A stretch of DNA of 64,000 nucleotides, taken from contig JANUWF010002273.1 in assembly GCA_026120185.1 (NCBI GenBank), positions 603,001-667,000 of the forward strand. Reading direction: 5' to 3'. A program made the position numbers and the translations under genes. Below the pieces are notes generated by a model, which did no database searches, was not told the DNA's origin, and saw nothing but the letters and a program-made list of their open reading frames with translations. The DNA comes from Voacanga thouarsii (lineage: Eukaryota; Streptophyta; Magnoliopsida; Gentianales; Apocynaceae). The stretch's first letter is position 1; each line of letters starts with the position of its first letter. Positions 22,894-35,012 of the stretch are shown in pieces.

Positions 22894-23820
22894 ATGGCCG
22901 CTTCAATTCGAGACACTCAGATTATATCTTTCAACGCACCTTTACATCTTCCCACCAAATTATCTCAATCTAATTTTTCTATTTGGAGAACCCAACTTCA
23001 CTCAGCTCTTATAGGCTATGATTTACTCGGCTATATTGATGGGACCAATCCCAAACCTGCAGCAACAATTCCGGACCCAAAAGACAGTACCAAAACCATA
23101 CAAAACCCAGAATTTACACTCTAGTACAAACAAGATCAACTGATTCTCAATGCCAGTTTAGAAAGCTGTGCAGCAGACATACAATCTCACATCTCTTCTA
23201 CTACCTCCTCCAAAGACGCATGGGATTATCTTTGTGTTCTATTTGCCAACAAATCCTACACTCGCATTGTATCTCTCAAAGAAAAACTTCACAACAACTC
23301 ATGAGGCACTCGCTCAATCACAGAGTATATGCAGGATTTTCGAGCCACTGCTATGCCCTTGCCATAGCTGACAAACCCATGGATGAAGAAGACTCAATCA
23401 TACATGTTCTTGTCGGGGTCGGACAAGATTTTGCTCCCGTTGCTGCTGCTGCCCGCTTGCGTGATAATCCAATCACCTTTGATGAATTGTTTGATAAGTT
23501 GGAGGCTTTTGAATGAGAAAACAAACCCAAAACAGTCACAGATCCATCCATCACCCTAGCAATAGCTAATCATGTAACTAGTCACTCAAATCAAAATCGT
23601 CCATGGAACTCTTGCTCCAACCAAAACTCCAATCGCCACACATGGAACACCGACTACAGAAACCAAAACTCATCCACCTCCAACAACCGCTCTAATTGGC
23701 ATTCACCTCGTTCAAACAAGTCTCCAAATTCATCTGCGTTCGTTTGCAATTACTGTGAGATACCAGGTCGTTAAGCTCATGAGTGCCATAAACTAGCTCG
23801 ATTTCTTCAAAACAACAATG
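22894..23820 (+). pseudogene. Copia gag (decayed)
   Basis: ATG 22894 opens MAASIRDTQIISFNAPLHLP and then QSNFSIWRTQLHSALIGYDL, the start of UBN2-type copia gag. A TAG at about 23122 and later a TGA near 23303 interrupt it. It continues with [20 protein letters not shown] and, in another frame, AALA-type blocks near 23420-23515. The zinc knuckle near 23740-23795 is FVCNYCEIPGR, stop, AHEC. Its His is replaced by Arg and a TAA sits inside the motif, so it cannot bind zinc. Confidence 0.85.
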
Positions 23821-24830
23821 TGCAGATTGGCTCTACACCACGTGATCCAGTATCTCAGCCTACTGTCAACATGACATCTCTCAACAAGCCTTCATCTCAA
23901 CAATGGCTGTTCGGCACTGGCGCATCTCACCATGTTACTGGAGATGTGCATAATCTGCAACAATTTTCCGATTACGGTGGTCCAGATGAGCTCAATATCA
24001 GTGATGGTTTAGGTTTGCAAATATCTCACATTGGCAACACCAAAATTACTCATAATAACACTACATTTGCTTTGGATAATATATTTTGTGCACCATCTAT
24101 TCAACATAATTTCATCTCTATTTCTAAATTTTGTCAAACGAATAATGTCTCACTTGAATTTTTTCCCTTTCATTTCATGTCAAGGATCTACGCACGGGGG
24201 CGACAATGCTTCGCGGGAAGAACATTAATGATGTCTATTGAATCCCTAGTTCAATAACTCCTCAAGTTCATCACACCACAAAATCTCAACTTGGTGAGTG
24301 GCACAAACGCTTAGACCATCCAGCTCCTCCTATTATTCGTTCAATTTTTCATTTAGTGACTTGCAGTTCAATTCATTGTCTGACTCCAAGTTTCATTGTC
24401 CTTCTTATGCTTTAAATAAAAGTCATAAATTACCATTTTCTGAAAATTCTCTTCACAGCTCTAAACCTCTGGAATTAATTTACTTTGATGTTTGGGGTCC
24501 TACTAGTACATCCATTGACGGTTTTCGGTATTATTAACTATATGTTGATCACTATAGCAAAAATATCTAGCTTTATCCAATGAAAAAGAAATCTGATTTT
24601 GCTGTTTTGTTTCCTCAATTCAAGTTACTGGTGGAAAATTTTTTTCAACATTCACTTATCTCTATTTACACAGATAATGGTGGAGAGTATCTTTCTCTCG
24701 CACCCATTTTCAACTCTCATGGTGTCTCGCACTTCAAAATGCCTCCATACACACCTGAACATAATGGCACATCAAAAAGACGTCACTGTCACATTGTCGA
24801 AACACTACTGATGAAGGTCCAAACCTCCCT
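23821..24830 (+). pseudogene. Copia protease, pre-integrase and partial integrase
   Basis: QQWLFGTGASHHVTGD is the protease active-site block with the catalytic Asp changed to Gly (DTGAS to GTGAS). A pre-integrase phrase LGEWHKRLDHPAPPIIRS follows near 24290-24345. The integrase core shows PLELIYFDVWGPTSTS, VDHYSKN with stops around it, and IYTDNGGEYLS (catalytic Asp kept). In PEHNGTSKRRHCHIVETLL the catalytic Glu is replaced by Lys. The integrase ends at the deletion junction. Confidence 0.88.
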
Positions 24831-25080
24831 CCTTGTTTTGTGACAACACAGGTGCTACCTATCTTTGTGCCAATCCAGTCTTTCATTCACGCATGAAGCA
24901 TGTTTCACTTGATTATCATTTTGTTCGGGAATGTGTAGCAACTGGCAACCTTCATGTTCATCACATTTCCACAAAAGATCAAGTTGCGGATGTCCTTACC
25001 AAAGCCTTAAGTCATCACCAATTTACTGTTCTTCGCTCCAAGATCGGAGTCTCCAATAGAGCCTCAATCTTGCGGGGGTG
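24831..25080 (+). pseudogene. Copia RNase H C-terminal remnant
   Basis: [37 protein letters not shown] and [18 protein letters not shown] are the last blocks of Ty1/copia RNase H. The frame differs from the preceding integrase piece because of the deletion joint. It ends just before the 3' LTR. A G-rich stretch (cttgcgggggtg) before 25081 serves as polypurine tract. Confidence 0.9.
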
Positions 25081-25312
25081 TGTTAAGGATATACCAGATA
25101 CATCAACAACTACCAAGTCAACCAACAGCTAGTCATATGTTTGTTAGTCTATTATTATCTTTTGTAAATATAATCTTCAAGTAGCTGTTATATATTTTTT
25201 GTTATTATTCTATTGTAAGAAACTCATCTCTTCCTTGTAATTGGTGTATTTAAAAGACACTGACAATTCAATGAAATACAATACAATTCCCCAGAAATCT
25301 ATTACTGCTTTA
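25081..25312 (+). repeat. 3' LTR of the deleted copia
   Basis: 232 bases starting TGTTAAGGAT, pair of 22611-22842, followed by aatcc. Confidence 0.93.
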
Positions 25313-25519
25313 AATCCTACTGGGAAGTCATATCGAATGTCGATTAGTATACAAATAGCTAGAATGATTTTTTTCCCCCCTTGGGGGACCGGGGGGAGGG
25401 GGTGCCAAGATAGGCAGAATGAGATCTTGGATATTATATATAAGAATTGCAAAATAATGAAGTACATGGAACAATGGCATTTGTCCAAAAATTTCAAGGT
25501 CTAATTAATTTATCCTATT
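25313..25519. other. Intergenic, G/C homopolymer hairpin
   Basis: No gene. 25375-25402 contains a C-run followed by three close G-runs that could fold as a hairpin or a G-quadruplex. Confidence 0.5.
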
Positions 25520-27174
25520 TTGTTTAATTATTCAATTGACTACGTACTCTGAAAGTGATAGTAGAGCAAATGCTTAATACTTTAGATGAGGTCGATGAGA
25601 TGGTAATCTGCTATAAATACATCATTCTTCTCGGCGGTGCTAGGTTGGAGCCGCTACTCGTGGAATAAGTTCATGAAGTATTAAAAATGAGTTCTTCCCA
25701 TGTTATATGTTTAGAGATCATAACTGTAAATTAATTATTATTGAAGTTTAACGATACTCTTAATGAATTAATATTCTATATGAATGGTATATTTATAGAC
25801 CTATATGAGTGTGAAGTGGGACAACTTTTATGAGATCCTTCTTAAACCTTTAGAGTATTTATGAAGGACTAGATATATGCACGGCCTATATATTTGTGCA
25901 AAAAAGTGGTGTATAGCAAACAATGAGAAGGTGTAATGTGATTAATAACAGTTCATAAAAGTTATAAATTTTACCAATAATTTTATAATTTATGTTTTAC
26001 TATATTTTTGTCTGCTCATAGTCCAAAAGATACAATAAATAAAAGTTGTTATGCAATTTTCAAAGGTAAATCTTCAAGTAAATACTTCCAAATTCTATCT
26101 ACCTGTTTGGGTGCCATTGCATAGCTCAAAACTATATTTATGCATTAAATGTTTCTTTTTTCCGAACTAATAAACAAAATAACTTGAGCGTTTAGTCTAG
26201 AAATGTAATTTTTTCTACGATTGGAAAAAGCTTGGTAATTTTTTTCTTTTTGCAAATACTAATTTCAGTTATTATTTCTAATTTTTTATTTCTAACAATA
26301 GACATTAAATATTAATTAAATTTATTTTATTTGTTTCTATTTTCTAAGTACATTTTTTATATTACAATTGTTTTTCTGTTTTCTAATAAAATTAGTTTAG
26401 CATTAAATTTCAATATTTTCTCTCTTATATTTTTTTTAAAATTATTTCTTCGTAATATACAGTTATTACTAACATAAATACAGTAAATAAACAAATACTG
26501 ATCGAGATTTAGCAAAATGATAAAACTAATAAAGGGGGAAATTTAATCATATTTCATGCAAATAAATATAATGGATATTTTGGATATTTTATAGTTCAAA
26601 ATTATGTTTAAAATAAAACTGTTAAACATATATAATTATCACATTTTAATTCTTATATTTTATAATCATGATTAATAAAAATACGATTTGTAAAATTACA
26701 TTAACAGTTCCGTCATACTATAATCAAGCCAACAAACCAATAGTTTGGATAAGATATATGTAAGTCAAGTCACATGTGCATTTTTTTGTACTAACTAATT
26801 TATCACGTGAGAAAAGAATAATATTGAGGGAAGCTAATGAACAAAATCTACAAGCAAGAACTCAAAAAGTTCTACTAGGTAGAAAAAATAATGATAGTTT
26901 CAACGAAATCATATTATAAATTTTAAGTAAATTAAAAATTATGTGAGTTTGAAGTTTGAATGTATTAAATAGTCATCAAATTATTAACATTTTTATATTT
27001 TAATTTAAATTATAATAAAATATACTATAAAAATAATTCATAATTAATTCATAATTTATATTCAAATTTTAAATTTCAAAATTAGTATTTAAATTTTAAA
27101 TTTTGAAATTTAATACTTAAATATTTAAATTTCAAATTTCAAATTTTAATTTTATGAAAACAATAGACAACTAG

Positions 27175-27589
27175 AGAGAGACCAGGCTTTCATTAAGGGC
27201 TTACGACCTGGCCTCATTTAGACCTACTCTGGTCTGGGCTTGTTTAGGAAATATATCAAGTTTGGGCTTAAGACTAATTCTATTTAACTAAATAAGTTGG
27301 ACCAATTTAACTATAGCCTGGCCTAAAACTTACTAAGCCTAGCCCATATATATTATTTATATTAATATTATATATCTTATGTTATTATCATTCCCATAAA
27401 TAAGTGTATCGACAATATTTTGAATAATGTTAAGGAAAAAAGGTGAAAGACTATGCATGTTATTAGATGAAATTTGAGTAGATATAAAGGAGGGAGATCA
27501 TTAATCAATATAAGAATATTGGAAGGGAAAAAAAACTTGTCACTACCTCATAAATACTATTGAAAAGCACTAAAGAATTAGATCATTGT

Positions 27590-27660
<71 letters not shown>

Positions 27661-28423
27661 CAAAATTTAACTAGAATAAAGCAAGAAAAGGAAAATGAGA
27701 AGAGAAAAGGGGTAGAGTTTAAGTGAAGGATCTGCATTTCATGAAAATATATCATATAATTACTTGCTAATTATATAGATATACTAAGGTCCTGCATTCT
27801 ACTTCAAAGGAAGGGGATAACACCAAAAATTTCTCTCTCCTTTTCTAATTATTAAAAGAAAATTTCAATAAATCAAAGTTTGATGGTAAAATACATATTA
27901 AAAAAATGAATTGTAAAAAAAAAAAAAGAATTGTACTCCATTTTCCATCTCGTAATATCATGGAGTAAACATTTATTTTTAAAAAAATCATTTTATATAG
28001 GAAACTGGAACTTTATTTTTGGATTATCAATATATATTTTTAGTGTTTTATTCTCTATTGTTATAGTAAAATAATTATTTATGATAATTTTTATTTAATT
28101 CTCTTACATGATATAAAAGTTTCTATTTTGACTTAACTTATAAAAATATTTAAATATAAGTAAATTATTGCTTTAATTTTGTTAAAGAGAAGTAACTAAT
28201 AGTCTTAATTTTTTAATATAATTTATATAATTTAATTGAAGAAAGTTATAGAACTCTAAGTAGGTTTCAGACTAGACCAAACTTTTTTAATCAGGTCAGA
28301 TCCGAACCTAAAAAAATGTCTTCTATAAGTTAACAGGCCACGCTCAAATTTTCAGCTTACAATACAGACCCAGGTCTATTTAGTTGAAATTTAACTTGAC
28401 GTGACCTATTTTTATTCCTATAA
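27175..28423. mobile_element. Probable hAT-like non-autonomous insertion, 1.25 kb
   Basis: Flanked by the direct repeat acaactag (27167-27174 and 28424-28431). The uninterrupted state is seen in copy B near 30275-30290. Eight bases is the hAT target-duplication length. Both ends have phrases with gacctggcc, aggtcagatcc and gacctattt typical of non-autonomous plant hATs, but the terminal inverted repeats are weak. No ORF. Confidence 0.6.
27592..27657. repeat. Compound (TA)n(GA)n microsatellite
   Basis: Pure TA then pure GA dinucleotides inside the hAT-like insertion. Confidence 0.95.
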
Positions 28424-28474
28424 ACAACTAGACAAAAATACTCTGAATTTCTAGTTTACCCATGTGAGGCTCTC

Positions 28475-30309
28475 TTGTTTAATTATTCAATTGACTACTC
28501 TAAAAGAGATACTAGAACAAATGCTTGATACTTTAGATGAAGTCAATGAGACAGTAATCTGCTATAAAAACTTATTCTTCTTGGTGGCGCTAGGGTTGGA
28601 GCCGCTATTCATGGAATAAGTTCATGAAGCATTAAAAATGAGTTCCTCCCATGTTGTATGTTTAGAGATCATAACTGTAAATTAATTGTTATTGAAGTTT
28701 AGTTATACTCTTAATGAATTAATATTCCATATGAATGTTGTATTTATAGACCTATATGAGTGTGAAGTGAGACAACTTCTATGAGATCCTTCTTAAACCT
28801 CCAGAGTATTTATGAAAACTAGGAATATGCATGGCCGATATTTGTGTGAAATAATATTGTATAGCAAAAAATGAGGTGTAATGTGATTAATATTGGTTCA
28901 TAAAAGTTATAAAATTTACTAATAATTTTGTAATTTATTGTTTTACTACATTTTTGTCTGCTCATAGTCCAAAAGATACTAGGCTCAATACATTTAAATA
29001 AATAAAAGTTGTTATGAGATTTTCAAAGGTAAATCGTCAAGTAAATACTTCCAAATTCTATCTACTTGTTTGGGGTGCAATTCCATAGCTCAAAACTATA
29101 TTTATGCTTTAAATGTTTCTTTTTTCCTAACTAATAAACAAAATAACTTGAGCGTTTAGTCTAGAAATATAATTTTTCTACGATTGGAAAAAGGTGGGTA
29201 ATTTTAACTTTTTGCAAACACTAAATTCAGTTATTATTTCTAATTGTTTATTTCTAACAATAGCTATTAAACATTAATTAAATTTATTTTATTTGTTTTC
29301 ATTTTCTAAGTACATTTTTTATATTATAACAGGTTTTCTGTTCTTTAATAAAATTATTTTAGCATTAAATTTCAATTTTTTATCTCTCATATTTTATTGT
29401 TATTACTAATATAAATAAACTAAATAAACAAATAAGGACCGAGATTTAGAAAAATAATAAAACTAATAAAGGGGGGAATTTAATCAATATTATTTCATGT
29501 AAATAAATATAATGGATATTTTGGACATTCTGTAGTTCAAAATTATGTTTAAAATAAAACTGATAAACATATATAATTATCAGATTTTAATTCTTATTTT
29601 TTGTAATCATGATTAATAAAAATACGATTCGTAAAATTACATTAACTGTTTCGTCATACTATAATCAAGCCAACAGAACCAATAGTTTTGATAAGATATA
29701 TATGTAAGTCAAGTCAAATGTGGATTTTTTGTACTAACTTTGCTTTACAATGTTTTCAAAATATTTAACGAAAACTAATTTATCATGTGAGAAAAGCACA
29801 ATATTGAGGGAAGGTAATGAACAAAATCTACAAGCAAGAACTCAAATCCTTGGTTGTGTGGAAAAGTTGGAATATAATATAATCCAGCGGGCATGCTTTT
29901 TTTTTTTTAATCCCAGAAATCATCATGGTCATCTATTAAAATTTACCTTTCTCAAGCATCAAAAGTTCTACTAAGTAGAAAAAACAATGATAGCTTTAAC
30001 AAAATTTTATTACAAATTTTAAGTGAAAAGAAAATTACTTAAATTTGAAATTTGAATATATTAATATAGTGATTTAATTATTAATATTTTTATATTTAAA
30101 TTTAAATTTAAATTGTAATAAATTATATTATAAAAATAAATTACAATTAATTCAAACTTTATATTCAAACTTCAAATTGTTAAAATTCAATTTTTAATTT
30201 TTAATTTTTACAATTTAATAATTAAATATTCATATTTCAATCATCAAATTTTAATTTTATCAAATAAGCACATAGACAACCAAAGAAAAATACTCTAAAT
30301 TTCTAATTC
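28475..30309 (+). repeat. Segmental duplication copy B
   Basis: Direct repeat of copy A starting 16 bases after it. Shared landmarks include the phrase ggagccgct around 25652 and 28601 and the run gataaaactaataaagg near 26520 and 29457. It retains an extra stretch near 29850-29960. Function unknown. Confidence 0.85.
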
Positions 30310-30475
30310 CACTCATCTTGCTAGAAAGTCATAATAACTTTTTTTTCTCCCAACCAAAATTGGATAACTTCCTAATATTAACCAATGTAGGATAAGATAT
30401 TTCCCAATTCAATCGTACATAGGAATGGCTTTTTTTTATGCAATTAGTAAAACATTCACAAATCAATCTGTAAAT
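30310..30475. other. Intergenic before the second CACTA, nothing recognised
   Basis: AT-rich with no ORF. The 3' end of the second CACTA should lie here or further left, but no TIR was found, so that element is truncated. Confidence 0.4.
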
Positions 30476-31008
30476 TCATCCTGAAGCAATTTCTCTAATC
30501 CAATCGATGAAGTTGTCTGTCACTTTCAAAGATGTGCCAAAATCCAACTCTTCTTTGAAAGGTGTGGATAAGAAGAGGACGTTCAATCGTACCAAAAGCC
30601 CAACAACTTCACCTGTTGCCTTTGTGGTTTCCACTAATGCCTGATGACTAAGAGATATATATATATATCTGTGCAGGAAGAGGGGAGGGAGGGCTGGGGA
30701 GGAAAGAAAAAGACAAGGAGGGAAGTGGAGACACAAGGAGAGAAAGAGATAAGGAGGAAGATGAAAGGTTAATTGTTTAGAAAGAAAAAAGGAGAGAAAG
30801 AGACAAAAAGGAAGGGAGAAAGTCAATTTTTGAGTCTTATCTGTTCAGTTCTCTGTTCAATTCTCTGTCCAGTTGTCAAATTCGTGCTTGGAGGGTGTAT
30901 ATTAGATATGTAGTCATTTATGTGGCTTTTCTACTGATCATTTTTGTGGCCTCATGAGGGAGTTGCAATTGATTCCTTTCCCTTTTCTTTTCTGGTATAT
31001 TTGTTCAG

Positions 31009-32200
31009 AAATTGGACAGGCAAGTTCCATTAATCGATGATATTGATACCAAGGTATGAAATACTAATTTGTTCAGCAAATTTGTTCTTTGCCAATCAAA
31101 ATTATCACAAACTACTCTACATTTTTTGTGAAACTAGTTATTTCAAAACCTCTCCAATCATATATATTCCTCTTCTTGTTTCTTAGTAGACAATATGTTT
31201 GTATGATGATCCTTGTTGGATAGCTCAGCAATGAGAGAGAAAACTGAAAAGGTCTCATCATTTTTTAGTAGACAAGTGTTTACAGTAGCGGAATAAAGTG
31301 TTTACATATTTGTTTCAATGCAGCTTCTCGTCATTTCTCTTTGCTGTCACCGTTTGTGATATTTCTACTTTGCTCATGATTGAAAATTAGTGATTAGATG
31401 GTGTTTAAAGGGGGATTTGGATTGAATTCAATGATTGAATTTTTCCTTTGAAGAGGGGATTTGAATAAAATGTATGATGAAGTAAAATGCAAGATTGAAA
31501 TTTATACTCAAAACGAAGGAAGCATGCCAAGGAAATAAAATGCAGAATTTTACTTCATGTAAATGGATCCATATGCTATTTTATAATTTGATAAGTGGAT
31601 GAAGAATTGGAATAGCATATGAAGACATTATTTGTATGTGAAGAAAAAGAAGAAATGAAATGGAATGATTTCAAGTTGTGCATTTCATTTCTAGTATGAA
31701 ATGGAATAGAAATGGGTCAATTTTTCTCTACTTTGCTCTCCCTCCTCTCCCTCAGGATACCCACTGCATCTTTTTTTCTCTTTTTTTTACTCATATAAAT
31801 GGATTCCCGTGAGTGATGGGTTATAATTTCTCGTGAGTGATGTGTGATCATTCTCCATGGGTAATGGGTGATTACTCGTACATTAGTTTTATTGAATAAT
31901 TACTATGATAGTTAATGTTTTTTTTTTTTATGTTGATTTTGTAGTGGCTTTGTGCCTAGAAACACCCAGTATATAGGGAAAACTCTGTCATTTTTTTTTT
32001 AAATTCATTTTCGTATTGCTTTTCTTTCTTTACCTAACTCATTGATGATGTATTTCATTTTCTTCTTGCAGTATTTTCCTACGAAGCTCAAGTGGGGAAG
32101 CAAATTGTTACGAACACAAAGATGTTGGGAAGTTTGCATGTTTTACGAGGCTAATGAATGTAGATATAAGGGCTTGCAGATTAGTCAAGTAATTCTATAG
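31009..32200 (+). pseudogene. Gene-like exons inside the second CACTA, unidentified
   Basis: Plus-strand exon candidates with good splice signals: 31009-31053 (acceptor TTGTTCAG, donor AAG/GTATGA) codes KLDRQVPLIDDIDTK in exactly 15 codons. 32072-32200 (acceptor TTCTTCTTGCAG) codes YFPTKLKWGSKLLRTQRCWE and more, ending at TAG 32198. The segment 30925-32205 is flanked by direct repeats of a ttagatatgtagtca phrase (about 30900 and 32228). In the first CACTA the corresponding place has one such phrase. This resembles gene-fragment capture by CACTA elements. No family is recognised and expression is unknown. Confidence 0.45.
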
Positions 32201-32359
32201 GAAAAGTAGTTGTATACAATTATTGGTATATGTTAGATATGTAGTCAATTGACTTCAGTAATTGACTTCAAATGAGAAAATTGTGTTTGATTATATTTGG
32301 TATTGAATAAGTTGATTCGATTGTGTTTGGCAGGAAATTATACGTGTGCAAGGTCAAAT

Positions 32360-32973
32360 TCAAAAAAAATAATTTTTAATAAATTTTAATTTTAATAATC
32401 CGTGACAAATCCATGACAATTTACAATTTCAATCAATTATTTTTTTAAAAAAAAATTAAAACCGTCGTATTTGTTTATCAAATGCGATGGTCACAATTTT
32501 TTTAAAAAAATTTAATCAAATATGACGGTTACAAAACCGTCATATTTGCTTATCAAATGCGACGGCCATAAGAGGGTCACATTTGGTAATGGCTTAACAA
32601 AATAAATACGACGATTGGATACCGTCATAAATACTTAGCAATTGCGACGATTAGGGTAGTCACAAATAACCATCGCAATTAACAAGTATTTGCGACGGTT
32701 TAAAACCGTTATATTTACAGAACAATTGCCACGATTTTTTCACCAAATGCAACGGTTTGCAGAATCTCAATCCAAGTGAATAATTGTGACGCTTTTCCCT
32801 GACCATCGTATTAGGTAAATACGACAATTTTTTCGTCATTTTTAATAAAAATGATGCCATTATATATGACGGTCAAACGACGATGTTTGACCGACGTTTT
32901 TACTATAAACGACGGTATTTTTACAAATACAACGATTTTTTTGCCGTCATATTTGTCTGAATTTTTAGTAGTG
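32360..32973. repeat. Subterminal repeat array of the second CACTA
   Basis: At least ten units of AAACCGTCGTATTTG or CAAATGCGACGGT type in both orientations run up to TTTTTAGTAGTG. The unit differs completely from the CCGTGGCAAAT unit of the first CACTA. Confidence 0.85.
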
Positions 32974-32976
32974 ACT

Positions 32977-33049
32977 ATTCATACGTAGAAGATTTTGAAA
33001 TGTTTTAGACATGATACATTCCATAACAAACTCCACACTATGGCAGTTA

Positions 33050-33091
<42 letters not shown>

Positions 33092-33326
33092 CATTATGCA
33101 TTATATAATTAATTAAGAATATTGAAAATAAGATTTGAAATATGAAGGAAAGGAATACTAAATTCCTTGATTCATTCCATCGCAAATGAACGAATTTATA
33201 CACGTATAGATGCTTTCAGTTGAGGAGAAAAATCAGAAAAAATAGCAAGTTAGTTTAGAAAGCATAATAGCCTAAATTCCAGAGATTTATTGCTAGCAAA
33301 TTTACAGAGTATAGTAGCTAATATTA

Positions 33327-33375
<49 letters not shown>

Positions 33376-34570
33376 TAACAGAAATATAAGGCAAAATATA
33401 TTCAAATATCTTATTCCCACAGTCCATCAATGGCAACTTGTTCAGCTTACCAAGCTAAAATTAACCTGAAAGCATGAACATGCAACAACTTTTCCTAGCA
33501 GGGAAAATAATCACTGGGAACTCCAGAGAGGCAAAGAAGTACACAAAAGACTGATTAACTAGTCCTTTTGCACATGTTAAACCAGAAACTTTCCTGTTAA
33601 TGACTTTGAGCATGATCTTTCAATAGTTTTTAACTTCCTTTAGTTCGACTTTAGGCGTATTTTGCTTGTATTGAACTTGAGATTGCAGCTTCAGAATATA
33701 CAATGCAGAATACATTATTTATCATAGTTTCCATAATTAAACTTGATGTTCAAACCAAATCCATAGAGTTAGAAACAAAAAAGGATAATTTTTGTTCAAA
33801 AAGTTTCCTTGATACAAGCAGAAAGGAAAACAATTCCAGCTCTCTATCCCTAGGACCATGGCTTAGAGATTCTATGGCAGTTCTTTTCACTATTAAAAAA
33901 TGTGGAACTTCAAGATTATATCAACTGAAACTTGTGTGAACAAAGAAACTTCAATTAATTCTGTAGTCAATACTATAATCTTCAAATCTCCCTAATCGTA
34001 TTCCACACTGCTGCCATTGAGGCTCATTCAAGAACAAGAATTCAAAGCTATTTACAAGACCTAAAATCAGCTTTAAACCAGTATTTAAACCAGAACAATG
34101 CCTAATCAAAACTCAAAACCTACAACTGTTTATAACAACAATCCATTTTTAGCTTCAAGCTAAGCTTCAAAACAACAATTCTAGCTTCATAGCAGTGTCA
34201 TAATGTTGAACATATTAGCCTTCCAATTTAATCCTTCCAGAAAAATCTACATAGCTGAAGAATCTTTCCAGAAAAATTCATAAACTCTTACTAATTAATA
34301 CATGTTAAAGATCAATAACTAATCCTCATTTCTTCACAATATCTAAGCAAATCCAACTCTATCTTTTAGCAATAAGCCATTCATGTCTATGTATAGTGAG
34401 AAATCTACACTTACCAGAGATAGGGCGGAATGTAGTGGATTCACCAGTCGACCGAAGAGTGGATTCATTGGCCGACAAAAATGTGGGAACGATGGGAGAA
34501 ATGGTAGAACAAAACGATAGGTGGGTTTGAGAAATGGGAACTACGACACTTCATCTTCTCTTTTTTTTGC
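32977..34570. other. Non-coding region with two (TA)n tracts, possible CACTA leader
   Basis: (TA)n at 33051-33087 and 33331-33371. On the minus strand about 34400-34560 looks like a leader ending in a consensus splice donor (CTCTG/GTAAGT near 34415), which would fit the 5' untranslated exon of the CACTA-like end at 34571-35012. No protein is recognised. Confidence 0.4.
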
Positions 34571-35012
34571 GAGGTTTTTATAAATGGTCACTAATTGAAC
34601 ACTAATTACTCTTCGATTAGCGACTACAAATAATAAAAACAATAAAACAATCAGATTTCAAAGTCTATAGCTGATCCATCGTTATTTTGCATCGGATTAG
34701 CGACTGCAATATAATTAAAAATAATAAAATTTTGATTTTAAATCGAATTACAATCGAATAGGAGTGATAAAACATCAGTCACTATTTAGAGATGAATTTA
34801 CGATCAACAAAAAATATTATAAAAATTAAAAAATAAATATTTGTTCGCTATTCTATTGCTATTATTTATGCGAAAAATAACCGTCAAAGACCTCATCCAC
34901 TTTGCAACCAATTAGCAGCGGCAATGCTAATCTGTTGCAAATTGGTCGCTAATAGGACTGACATATAATCCATCACTAAAATCAGTCGCAAAATTCACTG
35001 TTTCTTGCATTG
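34571..35012 (-). mobile_element. CACTA-like 5' terminus with subterminal repeats
   Basis: The complement of the right end is CAATGCAAGAAA, two mismatches from CACTACAAGAAA. Inward are repeats of the type TTAGCGACTAC, GGTCGCTAAT and GATTAGCGACTGC. The same unit type occurs at 50349-50780, so this belongs with that subfamily. No second terminus or target duplication was confirmed. Confidence 0.6.

Larger units (their letters stand above)
22611..25312 (+). mobile_element. Internally deleted Ty1/copia element, 2.7 kb
   Basis: Two 232-bp LTRs (22611-22842 and 25081-25312) are flanked by aatcc (22606-22610 and 25313-25317). A tRNA-iMet primer site follows the first LTR. The body carries gag, a protease remnant, pre-integrase and part of the integrase, and then jumps to the RNase H C-terminus near 24830, so the integrase end, the whole reverse transcriptase and most of RNase H are gone. 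By eye the LTRs differ at about 15 of 232 positions. An RNase H end with [17 protein letters not shown] and short LTRs suggest an Ale/Ivana-like lineage, which is uncertain. Confidence 0.92.
25520..28458 (+). repeat. Segmental duplication copy A (interrupted)
   Basis: Copy A starts at ttgtttaattattcaattgac (25520) and matches 28475-30309 in order along its whole length. Without the insertion at 27175-28423 and one copy of its 8-bp repeat it is about 1.7 kb. Relative to copy B it lacks about 125 bases near 26860, with a short shared tcaaa at the joint. No coding function is recognised in either copy. Confidence 0.85.
30476..32973 (-). mobile_element. Second CACTA element, 5' part, related to the first
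   Basis: The right terminus reads, in complement, CACTACTAAAAATTCAG, followed by dense subterminal repeats. The complement of 32245-32355 matches 9196-9290 of the first CACTA, and the complement of 30600-30900 matches 15180-15600, in the same order, so the two share a common interior. The opposite (left) terminus was not found. Candidate target repeat act at 32974-32976 has no partner in view. On the minus strand 30476-30650 encodes LVETTKATGEVVGLLVRLNV and then FLSTPFKEELDFGTSLKVTD, a coding-like stretch I cannot assign. Confidence 0.75.

Noticed and set aside
27541..27560. gtcactacctcata as the missing left end of the second CACTA
   Set aside because: It does not continue as CACTACTAAAAA and has no subterminal repeats after it. 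It lies inside the hAT-like insertion.
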